Notes under the pieces: model-generated | Told to the model about the DNA's origin: nothing | Databases searched by the model: none | What the model saw: the letters and a program-made list of their open reading frames with translations, nothing else | Translations under genes and position numbers: made by a program | Shown: positions 53,979 to 63,366 of the stretch, in pieces | Position numbering within the stretch: the first letter of the stretch is position 1 | How the letters are laid out: each line of letters opens with the position of its first letter | Assembly (NCBI RefSeq): GCF_014192095.1 | Contig: NZ_JACHXN010000025.1 | Coordinates: forward strand, 1 to 64,000 | Source: Phyllobacterium trifolii | Lineage (GTDB): Bacteria; Pseudomonadota; Alphaproteobacteria; Rhizobiales; Rhizobiaceae | DNA length: 64,000 nt | Reading direction: 5' to 3'

Positions 53979-54644
53979 TCAACGGGGACGGCTGCGCTTG
54001 TCGAATTGCCGCGCCAACCGGTCGCCGGCGCTCTGGACAAGCTGAACAAGTACGATCAACACCACAACGACGACGGCCATAACGTCTGGCATGAAGCGTT
54101 GATAGCCGTAGCGGATGCCAAGGTCGCCGAGACCACCGCCGCCAATCGCGCCAACCATTGCCGCATAACCAATCAGGCTGACGATCGTCAGGGTCAGTGC
54201 AGAGGTAATTCCGGGCCGCGCCTCGGCAAGCAGCACCTTGAAGACGATCTGCATCGGGCTTGCACCCATTGCGCGCGCTGCTTCCGTCAGACCAGGATCA
54301 ACTTCACGAATTGCTGTCTCGACCAGACGCGCAACGAAGGGGATTGTCGCAATCGTCAATGGCACTATCGCGGCAGTGGTTCCTATTGATGTGCCGGCAA
54401 CGAGCCGGGTGAACGGGATGATCGCAACGACCAGAATGATGAACGGCGTCGAACGTGCGGCATTGATGACGGCGCCAAACACCTTGTTCACCCAAGGCGC
54501 AGCGAAAAGCTCGCCACGTCCGCTCGTCGCCAGAAACACGCCGAGGGGAATGCCCAACAGTGAACCGATCAGTCCGGCGACTGCGACCATATACAGCGTC
54601 TGGCCCGTCGCCTTGACGATGAGAGCGATGATATCAGCGGACAT
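53979..54644 (-). CDS. metI: Methionine ABC transporter permease
   Basis: A 221-residue protein, five helices: [42 protein letters not shown], the EAA-like [20 protein letters not shown] and [23 protein letters not shown] 54642-54644 behind GGAGG; it overlaps metN by 11 bases. The longer frame to 54839 is inside metN. Confidence 0.92.
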   Translation of the reverse strand: MSADIIALIVKATGQTLYMVAVAGLIGSLLGIPLGVFLATSGRGELFAAPWVNKVFGAVINAARSTPFIILVVAIIPFTRLVAGTSIGTTAAIVPLTIATIPFVARLVETAIREVDPGLTEAARAMGASPMQIVFKVLLAEARPGITSALTLTIVSLIGYAAMVGAIGGGGLGDLGIRYGYQRFMPDVMAVVVVVLIVLVQLVQSAGDRLARQFDKRSRPR

Positions 54645-55749
54645 AGCCGACCACCTCCGATGACAGGCCGTGATGGGCAAGGAACTGCCGCGCCTCGGCA
54701 ATTTTTGCTTCATTGGAACGTAAGGAAACCACCAGCATGCCGAAAGGACGCCCCGCGATTTCATCGACTGCACCGGCCATGATATTGACCTCGATGCCAA
54801 GATCGCTTCCAAGCCGCGCCAACATCGGTTCCGTGGCATTTTCGCCCTTGAATATGACGCGAAGAATGGTCCGGGAGCCGGGCTCCGGTAGCTGCGACAT
54901 CCGGCTGGTCAGGAACTCCGGCAAATGCATGCCTGCGAGGCCACCGAGTAGCGCCTTGGTCGTTTCGTGCACATGCCCGGTGAACACATCGAATGTCGGG
55001 CCTTGTTCGACGATGCGGCCGCCATCGATCACTGCCACATGGTCGGCGATGACCTTCACCACTTCCATCTCATGGGTAATCAGAAGCACGGTCAGACCGA
55101 GCTCCTTGTTGATCTTCCGGAGAAGGGCAAGAATCGAGCGCGTGGTTTCTGGATCCAGCGCCGATGTCGCCTCATCGGAGAGCAGCAGCTTTGGTTCGGT
55201 CGCCAAAGCGCGCGCGATGCCGATGCGCTGTTTTTGGCCACCCGAAAGCTCGGAAGGATAACGGTCGCGCTTTTCGGAAAGGCCGACCAGATCAAGCAAG
55301 GGCGCCACGCGCTTTTCGATGTCCTGCGTGCCCATGCCGGCAATTTCCAGAGGCAGTGCAACATTGCCGAAGGCAGTACGCGAGGAGAGCAAATTGAAAT
55401 GCTGGAAGATCACGCCGATTGAGCGGCGCACAGGGCGTAGATTCTTTTCGTCCAATCCGGCGATGTCCACGCCATCAACGAGGATGCGACCAGAACTCGG
55501 CTTCTCGAGCCCGTTGACGAGCCGGATTAGAGTCGACTTGCCCGCCCCCGAACGGCCAATGATCCCGGTTACCGATCCACGCGGCACGACGAGGTCTATA
55601 TCGTTCAGTGCCACCACTTCGGCACCGGTATTCCCTGCCGCAAAGCGCTTGGCAACGCCTTCGAATACGACCATGGGATTGGGCGCGTCATTGCCTGGAA
55701 GCACTTGCGGCGTACTCGTTGCCGTATTTCTCAAAACTACCATGTTCAT
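54634..55749 (-). CDS. metN: Methionine ABC transporter ATPase with C-terminal NIL domain
   Basis: A 371-residue ATPase: [75 protein letters not shown] and [14 protein letters not shown]. Residues about 285-371 form the NIL domain ([34 protein letters not shown]), the regulatory domain that binds methionine and shuts transport. Start is taken as ATG 55747-55749. Confidence 0.92.
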   Translation of the reverse strand: MNMVVLRNTATSTPQVLPGNDAPNPMVVFEGVAKRFAAGNTGAEVVALNDIDLVVPRGSVTGIIGRSGAGKSTLIRLVNGLEKPSSGRILVDGVDIAGLDEKNLRPVRRSIGVIFQHFNLLSSRTAFGNVALPLEIAGMGTQDIEKRVAPLLDLVGLSEKRDRYPSELSGGQKQRIGIARALATEPKLLLSDEATSALDPETTRSILALLRKINKELGLTVLLITHEMEVVKVIADHVAVIDGGRIVEQGPTFDVFTGHVHETTKALLGGLAGMHLPEFLTSRMSQLPEPGSRTILRVIFKGENATEPMLARLGSDLGIEVNIMAGAVDEIAGRPFGMLVVSLRSNEAKIAEARQFLAHHGLSSEVVGYVR

Positions 55750-56385
55750 TTGCGGAGCTCGCACGTCCGCCCTGTTGCCTTTTTAGGGCCGTCTATACAG
55801 ACCATCTTCGCGTTTCGATAGACCTTGACGACAGGCATCAACATTTTCAGCTCTGTTTGAGACATCTTGGGTGGCCGGAAGGCATCGGCAGAGATGACGA
55901 TACGCAATGTTATCGCCCGACGACACGCAGCCGGTTTCATATTTGTATCAATTGCGGGAATGTCTTTCCAAAACGGCTGCATCGGTCAGCACATCGGCTC
56001 TGTACCCTTCATACAGGGGAAAATTTCGACTCCGGACGCTTGAAATTTGGCCGATAAGAGCTAATTCTAAAGAACTACTTACTTGACTGCGTAGCAAATC
56101 GAGTAGATTGACCGACGGAATACATTTGAATAGAAAAAAATCACTTTAGAAATATTACTTTTGATTTTATCGTACAGATTAAAGATATACTTGTGTCTAA
56201 AGAAATATTGCGTATTTTCCTGCACTAATACCCTGTAGTCATAAAATTTCATCTTAACCACAGTGCGACACTGGGACATAAAGACATTGGTAACTAATAG
56301 AAAAAATGCTAAGTATATTAACCAATGCCGAACGTAAAAAAACTAACATGGGTCAAAGATGAACTCACCTGCCTGAGGTCTGTGC
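55750..56385. other. 636-base intergenic region between metN and the GGDEF-EAL gene
   Basis: Holds the divergent promoters. 56080-56330 is strongly AT-rich. TTAAAGATATACTTGTG near 56178 resembles half of the metF operator (shared TAAAGATAT) but is not a clean palindrome. I find no SAM-type riboswitch. A 78-codon open frame ending in an ATGA overlap with metN (55746-55982, minus) has no ribosome-binding site and is not called. Confidence 0.5.
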
Positions 56386-58728
56386 GTGCAATTGTCCAAT
56401 TTCCATACTTTTGACGCTATCCGATCGATGTTCGGTATGCGGGGTGCGATCAACCCGGCAGTGAAGCGTCGTGTCTATGCCGAACAGATGGACGTTGCAC
56501 TGAGGCTGGCGCCTTTTACAGTTCTCGTAGCTATGTGCGTTGTGTTTGTCGTCGCGTTCGTTTTCTGGGATCTCGGCCCCCGCCCCTATCTCGCCGGTGT
56601 GTCGATAATGGTAGCGCTCATGACAGCGGGCTCCCTTTTCGCCTGCTGGCAATGGTACACGGTGCCCAAGGTCAAGGAGCTTGGCTTTGATGCGATCAAA
56701 TACTTGATCATCATATCCGCGCTCTACGGCATCTGCCTTGCCAGCATACCCCTGATGCTGTTTCTCGATGCCGATCCCTACCACCGGCTTTTGATCGCAT
56801 GCACAGCAGCAGGTCTCATGGCAACCGGTATCGGCGTGGCAGTGGTACCCCTGGCTGCGATCGCCTATTCAGGCACGATCATTACGGGTTCGTTCTTCGC
56901 GCTTGCGTCGACCGGTGAAGATTTCTTTCTGTTCATCGCGATCCTGCTCGCCTTCTATGCGCTCTTCATTCTGTTCACCATCGTCCACATGAGCAATCTT
57001 ATCGTTATGCGCACGCTGGACCAGATCAAGGTCGAACAGCAGAAGGAGGTTATCAGCCTGTTGCTGTATGACTTCGAAGAAAACGCCAGCGACTGGATTT
57101 GGGAAACCGACGCCGACCTGAAGCTTCAGCACACATCACCGCGTCTGGCGCAGATTGCCGCAAAAACGACCAAAGAGCTGCAAGGCATGCCTTTTGCGCA
57201 ACTGTTCAAGATTGACCAGTCTCATGCCGAAGAGGCAGTCAAGGTTGGTTCGATCTGGCAGGCCATCGAGAACCGGACGACATTCCGCAACCATATCCTG
57301 CCCATCAACATCAAGGGGGAGACTCGGTGGTGGTCGCTCACCGGCAAGGCGATCTTCGATAACGCAGGCCAGTTTGTCGGCTACCGCGGCGTTGGCTCCG
57401 ATGTGACTGCCGCGAAGCAGTCGGACGATCAACTGTCCTATCTCGCCCGCTATGATGTGCTGACCGATCTGCCGAACCGTACGCTGTTTACCGACCAGCT
57501 CTCGCAAGCCACCAAGGACCTTGAGAAAGGGCTGCGCAGCTTTGCGGTGTTTTGCATCGATCTTGATGAGTTCAAGACGGTCAATGACAGTTTTGGTCAT
57601 GGCATCGGCGACCAGTTGCTCAAACAGGTGGCGGACCGCCTGCGCGGCGCAGCACCCGCGACCTATGTCGTTGCCCGCCTTTCCGGCGATGAATTCGCCA
57701 TTCTGGCGCGTGGCGCAGACCAGACTGCTGCCACAGAGCTCGCCGAGCAGCTCGTCCAAAGCATCGCACAACCCTTCTGGATTGACGGTATCCAGATCAA
57801 CATTCACATCAGTGTCGGCATTGCAATTGCACCGACTGACAGTGTCAACGACATCATGCGCTGCGCCGACCTGGCGCTCTACCGGACCAAGAATGAGGGC
57901 CGCAACAGTTTCCGTTTCTACGAGGTGGAAATGGATGCGCGCATCGAAGCCAAACGTGCGCTCGCCATGGACTTGCGTGGCGCTCTCGCACGGGATGAGT
58001 TCATCCTCCATTTCCAGCCCATCATTTCGGCACAGACACTCAAGACGGTAGGGTTCGAGACGCTGCTGCGCTGGAAGCATCCGGTGCACGGCTTCATCTC
58101 GCCGACTATCTTTATCCCGATCGCAGAAGAGACGGGCAATATCATTCCGCTCGGCGAGTGGATCATCCAGGAAGCTTGCCGTATCGCCGTGTCGTGGCCG
58201 CAGGAAATCCACGTTGCAATCAATATCTCGGCGATCCAGTTCCGGCATTCCGACCTAGCGTCCATCGTTCGCGATGCTTTGACCCAGAACAAGCTCAAGC
58301 CGAATCGGCTGGAGCTGGAGATCACTGAATCCGTCTTCCTCGAGGCGAATGTCGCCGCCATTTCATTGTTGCGCCAGTTCCGCGCCATGGGAGTGAGCAT
58401 CGCGCTCGATGATTTTGGCACCGGCTATTCCAGCTTGAGCTACCTGCGCAAGATGCCGTTCGACAAGATCAAGATCGATCAGTCCTTCGTGCGCGACCTT
58501 CCGCACAACCGGGGCAGCCTTGCAATCATTCGTGCTGTGATGGGCCTTGGAGCCAGTATGGGCATGAAGATCACTGCCGAAGGCGTCGAGACCCGTGAGC
58601 AACTTGCCTGCCTGCAAAAGGAGGGCTGCGATCAGGTACAGGGCTTCCTGTTCAGCCCGGCAGAGCCCGTCGAGAAGACTTTCGAGCTGCTCGCCTTCGA
58701 CCGTGACCGATACCAGGTTGCCAGCTAG
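56386..58728 (+). CDS. Membrane-bound GGDEF-EAL protein with PAS domain
   Basis: A 780-residue cyclic-di-GMP enzyme candidate. Residues 44-215 contain about six membrane helices in a MASE-like sensor; a PAS domain (about 235-345; DWIWETDADLKLQHTSPRLAQI) follows. The GGDEF domain has RLSGDEFAILA, i.e. SGDEF in the active site. The EAL domain has VGFETLLRW (ETL in place of EAL), NISAIQFRHSDL, ELEITESVFL, ALDDFGTGYSSLSYL, DKIKIDQSFVRD and ITAEGVET, so most metal and catalytic residues are kept. It could be a phosphodiesterase whose GGDEF is regulatory. GTG start 56386 behind GAGG. Confidence 0.88.
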   Translation: MQLSNFHTFDAIRSMFGMRGAINPAVKRRVYAEQMDVALRLAPFTVLVAMCVVFVVAFVFWDLGPRPYLAGVSIMVALMTAGSLFACWQWYTVPKVKELGFDAIKYLIIISALYGICLASIPLMLFLDADPYHRLLIACTAAGLMATGIGVAVVPLAAIAYSGTIITGSFFALASTGEDFFLFIAILLAFYALFILFTIVHMSNLIVMRTLDQIKVEQQKEVISLLLYDFEENASDWIWETDADLKLQHTSPRLAQIAAKTTKELQGMPFAQLFKIDQSHAEEAVKVGSIWQAIENRTTFRNHILPINIKGETRWWSLTGKAIFDNAGQFVGYRGVGSDVTAAKQSDDQLSYLARYDVLTDLPNRTLFTDQLSQATKDLEKGLRSFAVFCIDLDEFKTVNDSFGHGIGDQLLKQVADRLRGAAPATYVVARLSGDEFAILARGADQTAATELAEQLVQSIAQPFWIDGIQINIHISVGIAIAPTDSVNDIMRCADLALYRTKNEGRNSFRFYEVEMDARIEAKRALAMDLRGALARDEFILHFQPIISAQTLKTVGFETLLRWKHPVHGFISPTIFIPIAEETGNIIPLGEWIIQEACRIAVSWPQEIHVAINISAIQFRHSDLASIVRDALTQNKLKPNRLELEITESVFLEANVAAISLLRQFRAMGVSIALDDFGTGYSSLSYLRKMPFDKIKIDQSFVRDLPHNRGSLAIIRAVMGLGASMGMKITAEGVETREQLACLQKEGCDQVQGFLFSPAEPVEKTFELLAFDRDRYQVAS

Positions 58729-58780
58729 AGCCGTTCATACTGAATAGAAGCAGTTCTCTGTTCAGGCACGTAAGGCTCTA
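58726..58780. terminator. Imperfect hairpin between convergent genes
   Basis: TAGAGCC (58726-58732) pairs with GGCTCTA (58774-58780), and CTGAA (58740-58744) with TTCAG (58761-58765). It starts at the stop codon of the GGDEF-EAL gene and ends 15 bases before the stop of the transporter-thioesterase gene. The ends resemble the ends of the palindromic element at 48.6 kb, so it may be a short relative. Confidence 0.4.
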
Positions 58781-58794
58781 ACGGTTCGCTCAGA

Positions 58795-60615
58795 TCATGC
58801 CTGCCGCTTGGCAGCATCCTGAATATTTACTGGCCGGTAGTTCGCAGACAAACGCGAATCCTTCGGCCAATATGGCAGGAACCCTTTGATCACTTCCCCT
58901 GGAATATCGAGTGGATTGTAGTGGTCGCGGTCGACGAACATCAATGACTGCTCGCCATGCCCGAGCAATCCTTGCGCGGCGCTGTGGATCTCATGCTGCA
59001 ACGTCACGAACTTCCGATTGTGGCGCGCAATCTTGATGCGCACCGTAATCTGCTCGAATTCTTTCGACTCGCGACGGTAATCATGGGTGAATGAGCGCGT
59101 AAGGATATAGAACCGTGTCGTTGCAAGGTCGAAATCAGGCATGCAGACGTTGAAGAACAATTCGCGTGCTTTGCCGACCCAACGCACGTAGTTGGCGAAA
59201 TAGACGTTTCCGACGGAATTCGTATCATCATATGTGGGGACGAGTTGCATGACGAACCACTCACCGTCGAATCCATGCGATGGCGAAACGTCGTCACCTC
59301 CCGAGACGGTAGTAAGTGGTATAGGCGACATCATCCGGATAGGTTGATCGACTATCTCAACGGGAATGGCCTTCGAGGCCGGTCCAAACAATTCGATGAT
59401 GACTGGCAAAGCGCCTATCAGACCGATGAACGGAGAGATGAGCAGGAATCCTGGCACTGGCTGGATGTAGCCGATGATGAATATCAGCGACGAGCCGCAA
59501 CCGATCATAAAGCTGAGCACCGGATCAAACTTTGGCTTCGCGCCCAGCGCCTCGCATACCAGGTTCGCCGAGGCACTGACGAACAGGGTTGCGAACGGCA
59601 TCATGAAATACATCAGCGAAAAATTCGCGGGCACCGCCGTGAAGGCAATCCAGGCAGCGCCAAACAACAACCAAAGCGGCGATGAAGCGACACCGTCCGG
59701 GATGAGAGCAAGCAAGGGACTGTTGCTGCGTAGATTTTTGCCCTTCAGGAACCACGATGTTGCGCAATAAAAGCTGTCCACGGTTGAAGCCAGGGCAATG
59801 ACAGTCCAGATGACAAAGGCAACCGCCAGATATGGCTGGCCATTTTCCGCAGCAAGAACCGTAGCTGCCGAGACGGATCCCTGGGCGCTTGGAAGGCCAT
59901 CGATAGACAGAATGCTGCCTATCGGGCCGACTGCCGAAGCGGTAAGCGCATTGAGGAACAAAAAGCCAAAGAACATCAGCGCACCGACACCGTAGGCCAT
60001 GCCAACATCGCCGCCTTCGCGTTTGATGGTAACCGCCCGCTGCCAATGCTGAATATCGAGCCACGGTCCAAGCAGGAACCCGATCAGCGTTGGCATGATC
60101 AGACCATAGAAGCGGCTATCGAACTTTTCGAGTGGCACACCCGGATAGTCTGATGTCTGTCGCAGTCCGATGAGAAGGACAATGCCCGCAGCCACACCGA
60201 CGACCGTATAGACGATATGCAATAGCTTGAGTTGCTGCAGCGACAGCGCGTGACCAATAGCACATGCAAACAACAGCAACAGCGCAACGCCGAGCGCCGA
60301 TCCCTCGCCCACGATAGGCTGCCAGAGATAGGCGACGAACCCGAAGATCGTCACAACCAGTGCGGCCATCTGAAACAGCAGAAACACGCCAGCGTAGCGG
60401 CCTTCAATATCTTTGATGATTTGATCAGGCGGCCGCTTGGTGCGGCCGAGAATATAGCCAAACAGCCAGAGCCCTGCGACATTGGCTATGGCAAAACCAA
60501 AAAAGCCCAGCCAACCATAGGTCAGAGTGACGTGGATGGAATAGAAGAAACCCAATCCCCACAGCCAGGATAAGCCTATTGTTGGCGCCCACAAAAGATT
60601 CCGCACGACCGTCAT
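58795..60615 (-). CDS. Membrane transporter-like protein fused to a hotdog thioesterase
   Basis: A 606-residue two-part protein. Residues 1 to about 430 contain around 11-12 helices, with SSS/APC-fold features (FLLGPWLDIQHWQRAV, ALASTVDSFYCATSWFLKG). Residues about 460-590 are a hotdog domain: PTYDDTNSVGNVYFANYVRW then GKARELFFNV is the active-site helix of YbgC/enediyne-type acyl thioesterases, with LTRSFTHDYRRESKEFEQI and HEIHSAAQGLLGHGEQSL in the strands. No stop or frameshift separates them. ATG 60613-60615 is preferred. A transporter that hydrolyses an acyl-CoA or acyl carrier at its cytoplasmic end would explain the fusion; substrate unknown. Confidence 0.78.
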   Translation of the reverse strand: MTVVRNLLWAPTIGLSWLWGLGFFYSIHVTLTYGWLGFFGFAIANVAGLWLFGYILGRTKRPPDQIIKDIEGRYAGVFLLFQMAALVVTIFGFVAYLWQPIVGEGSALGVALLLLFACAIGHALSLQQLKLLHIVYTVVGVAAGIVLLIGLRQTSDYPGVPLEKFDSRFYGLIMPTLIGFLLGPWLDIQHWQRAVTIKREGGDVGMAYGVGALMFFGFLFLNALTASAVGPIGSILSIDGLPSAQGSVSAATVLAAENGQPYLAVAFVIWTVIALASTVDSFYCATSWFLKGKNLRSNSPLLALIPDGVASSPLWLLFGAAWIAFTAVPANFSLMYFMMPFATLFVSASANLVCEALGAKPKFDPVLSFMIGCGSSLIFIIGYIQPVPGFLLISPFIGLIGALPVIIELFGPASKAIPVEIVDQPIRMMSPIPLTTVSGGDDVSPSHGFDGEWFVMQLVPTYDDTNSVGNVYFANYVRWVGKARELFFNVCMPDFDLATTRFYILTRSFTHDYRRESKEFEQITVRIKIARHNRKFVTLQHEIHSAAQGLLGHGEQSLMFVDRDHYNPLDIPGEVIKGFLPYWPKDSRLSANYRPVNIQDAAKRQA

Positions 60616-60886
60616 GACTATCCAGCTTTTCAAGAAACGCTGCTTTTACAGCACCCTACTTTAGTCGATGTTATTCGCGGAAATAAGTCAAATGTTCTGT
60701 TCTTAGACTGGCATCAAGAGTTTAGCGTTTCGATAGTGTTGCGGAAACTTGGTGGCAGACGACGAGCAGATCATGAAACTTATCGGTGACGAATATACAA
60801 CTCGTTCACCATTCTAGCGTGCAAAGGTGTCCAAACCGTTGCATATCCGGCGACACGGGGACCGATCGTTTAAGACGACGTCTCGA

Positions 60887-62356
60887 TCATTGGCGCAAGC
60901 CGTCCACCAATGCTAAAACATCTGCTCCGAGCGCCCTATCCGCTTCCAGCTTGGGCGAAACTGCCCGAACGAGATCATAACTTTGTCTCGTTCCTCTGCC
61001 GCAGCGAAGTTCCGGCCTCAGATCTATGGCCTGCGCCGCCGCCAGCATCTCGCAGGCAACGAGCTGTCGCCATAAATCGACAATCTCCGCACATTTTGCC
61101 ACCGCGAGCGGCGTCTGCGTCGCATGGTCCTCGACCCCTTCCGAAACGGCAAGGAAATCCAGCAGGACCGGATTGGCCTTGTGGCGGATGGCACCAACGA
61201 GTGCGGCTACCGTCTTCTGCAAAGGCACAAAACCGGCCGAAGCCCCGCCGACCGGGCTGAGATACCGGGGCAGGCCATGACGACCAGAGCCAGTGAGTTG
61301 GATGAAGCGTGCAGCACTCGCCAGCGCCGCTTGTGCGATGGCGAGGCCAAGTGTTTCGAAAGCCAGCGCCAGCGACGGCGTATGGAAATTTCCCGTCGAC
61401 AGTACTCGCTCTTCATCGATGATCACCAGCGGATTATCCGCGGACGAATTGAGCTCGAGTTCGATCGCGTCTATCGCGGCCTTCAAGGCATGGGCAAGTG
61501 CCCCTTGAATGGGTGCAACACAACGCAGGCTGAGTGGATCCTGAATGGCAGTCCTTGCTTCCAGCAATGATGAGCCTTCAAGCAATGCCAAAAGCTTTTC
61601 CGCCTCCTCCACCTGACCCTCAGCGGGGCGCGCAATCTGGATCGCAGGTGTCAGAATGTGTGGATTGCCGCCCAGAGCTTCGAAGCTCATGGCAACCGCC
61701 CGACGCTGAAAATCCAGGAGCACAGCCGCGTCTGTCGCAACCAGGGCACCTCGTCCGACCGAAACCGCTGAGGCGTTGAGCAGAGACAACCCGTCCTTCG
61801 GGCCAAGTGCCGACGGTTCAAGACCCGCCTTTTTCAACGCTTGAGCAGATGGGTAGACCTTACCTTGATACTCTGCAGCACCTTCGCCCATCAGCGTCGA
61901 TGCCATAGCCGCCAGCAGGACGAGATCACCAGCTCCTATGGAGCCGATGGATGGGATGACAGGATGAATCTGTTTATTGAGCAACGCCAACAAATCATTA
62001 AAAACTGACGGAGAAATTCCCGATCCGCCGACAGCCAGCATTGAAAGCCGCGTGGCTATGACCGCGCGGGTAACATCGCGCTCCAGGGAAGGGCCAACAC
62101 CCATGCCGCGCCCGCGGACCAGTTGCTGTTGGAATGCGCCGATATCCTCAGTCACAGATGTTTTCAAATTAGCGCCGAGTCCAGTGTTCAGACCATAGAT
62201 TTGCTGTCCCGATGCTGCAGCTCTGTCGAGGATCGCCCGCGCCTTTTCCAACCTGTTATACACATCGGGCTCGATTTCGACGGCCGCATTCTCGCGGGCA
62301 ATCGCTGCGATATCAGCGATTGTGGTGGTCGCTCCACTGAAGACAACCCGGCTCAT
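60887..62356 (-). CDS. Histidine-ammonia-lyase-like enzyme with unusual MIO motif
   Basis: A 489-residue member of the aromatic amino acid lyase/mutase family: QIYGLNTGLGANL (Tyr of the flap, Y54), QLVRGRGMGVGPSLERDV, LVVIDEERVLSTGNFHTPSLALA-like core (read as NSSADNPLVIIDEERVLSTG and FHTPSLALAFETLG) and AVSEGVEDHATQTPLAVAK. In canonical enzymes the cofactor forms from Ala-Ser-Gly in GSxGASGDL; here it reads GSIGAGDL (141-144 G-A-G-D), lacking the Ser. It overlaps the upstream ornithine-cyclodeaminase-like gene by four bases. It is therefore not called hutH; substrate unknown. Confidence 0.8.
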   Translation of the reverse strand: MSRVVFSGATTTIADIAAIARENAAVEIEPDVYNRLEKARAILDRAAASGQQIYGLNTGLGANLKTSVTEDIGAFQQQLVRGRGMGVGPSLERDVTRAVIATRLSMLAVGGSGISPSVFNDLLALLNKQIHPVIPSIGSIGAGDLVLLAAMASTLMGEGAAEYQGKVYPSAQALKKAGLEPSALGPKDGLSLLNASAVSVGRGALVATDAAVLLDFQRRAVAMSFEALGGNPHILTPAIQIARPAEGQVEEAEKLLALLEGSSLLEARTAIQDPLSLRCVAPIQGALAHALKAAIDAIELELNSSADNPLVIIDEERVLSTGNFHTPSLALAFETLGLAIAQAALASAARFIQLTGSGRHGLPRYLSPVGGASAGFVPLQKTVAALVGAIRHKANPVLLDFLAVSEGVEDHATQTPLAVAKCAEIVDLWRQLVACEMLAAAQAIDLRPELRCGRGTRQSYDLVRAVSPKLEADRALGADVLALVDGLRQ

Positions 62357-63366
62357 GCAAAGCGCAGCCGCTGGCCGATATTGGAGGCTTTGGCTTTTTC
62401 CAGCATGGCGTAACCAAGCGCAATATCGCTTAGCGACAAGCCCCGATGCCAGAACAGGATTGTCTCCTCTTCATTCTCACGGCCGGACTTGTGTCCGGCA
62501 ACGATCTGGCCGAGTTCCGCATGCAACGTCTGCTCTGACAGTTTTCCCGCCTCAACATGCGCGCGCAGGGATCCAAATTTTCCACCCTTGCATTGGCCCC
62601 AATCATCGACGACAAGTTTGTCCATAATGTCGGTCAACGACAGCTCCACAGCGCTCATCGTTCCGTAAGGCACGACGAACGCGCCGGGCTTGATCCATTC
62701 CGTTTTCAACATCGGTTGCGGCTCCGGCAGGCGCGACGCTTCAACGACGATGTCGGCGCCTTCGACACAGGAGCGCCAATCATCGGTGACGATGATCCGC
62801 TTGCCAAGATCATGGGAGAGCTTCTCGGCAAAGGCGTTGCGGCTCTCGGGCCGACGCGAATGCACGCGAATCTCATCGAAATTGTAGAGATGATCAAGGA
62901 GCCTTACATTCCAATAGGCCGTGCCGCGCGCTCCTATATGGCCAAGGATTTTCGAATTCTTGCGCGCGAGATATTTTGCTCCGAGTGCGGTGACGGCGCC
63001 GGTGCGCATATCGGTGATGACCGTTGCATCAAGGATAGCGCGAGGCGCACCGGTACGTGGATCGAACAGATTGAGCACACCGAATTCTGACGGATAGTTC
63101 AACTTGTAATTATCGACAAAGTCACCGACGATCTTTACACCTGCCAGATTCAAAGGCGCAACATATCCCCGCAACACGTTGAAATGGCCATTCAAAGTTG
63201 CATCCGGCTCAAGATGCACCCGCGGCTCTATGACGGTATCGCCATTGCCTTGCGCGGCAAGCGAGGTTTCGATTGCACCGAGAATTTCGGCATCCGTCAA
63301 CGCCAGCGCATCGATGTCGAGCGCATTCAGGTAGTCGATGTAAATGGGTTTCATGTCGTTGCTCAT
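62353..63366 (-). CDS. Ornithine cyclodeaminase/mu-crystallin-family protein
   Basis: A 337-residue NAD(P)-dependent enzyme. Substrate half: VIEPRVHLEPDATLNGHFNV and VKIVGDFVDNYKLNYPSEFG. Rossmann half: ILDATVITDMRTGAVTALGAK, ILGHIGARGTAYWNVRLL (nucleotide loop), VHSRRPESRNAFAEKL and ADIVVEAS. Family members deaminate ornithine or reduce cyclic imines. Coupled by ATGA overlap with a flavin monooxygenase before it and an MIO-like enzyme after it. Confidence 0.85.
   Translation of the reverse strand: MSNDMKPIYIDYLNALDIDALALTDAEILGAIETSLAAQGNGDTVIEPRVHLEPDATLNGHFNVLRGYVAPLNLAGVKIVGDFVDNYKLNYPSEFGVLNLFDPRTGAPRAILDATVITDMRTGAVTALGAKYLARKNSKILGHIGARGTAYWNVRLLDHLYNFDEIRVHSRRPESRNAFAEKLSHDLGKRIIVTDDWRSCVEGADIVVEASRLPEPQPMLKTEWIKPGAFVVPYGTMSAVELSLTDIMDKLVVDDWGQCKGGKFGSLRAHVEAGKLSEQTLHAELGQIVAGHKSGRENEEETILFWHRGLSLSDIALGYAMLEKAKASNIGQRLRFA

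Noticed and set aside
55746-55982. 78-codon minus-strand frame ending in an ATGA overlap with metN
   Set aside because: The overlap is tempting as a leader peptide, but there is no Shine-Dalgarno and no family resemblance.
55750-56100. Possible SAM riboswitch before metNIQ
   Set aside because: I looked for SAM-I and SAM-II core blocks on the minus strand and found none in order.
57136-58248. 370-codon open frame opposite the GGDEF-EAL gene
   Set aside because: Antisense shadow; the plus strand carries clear domain motifs.
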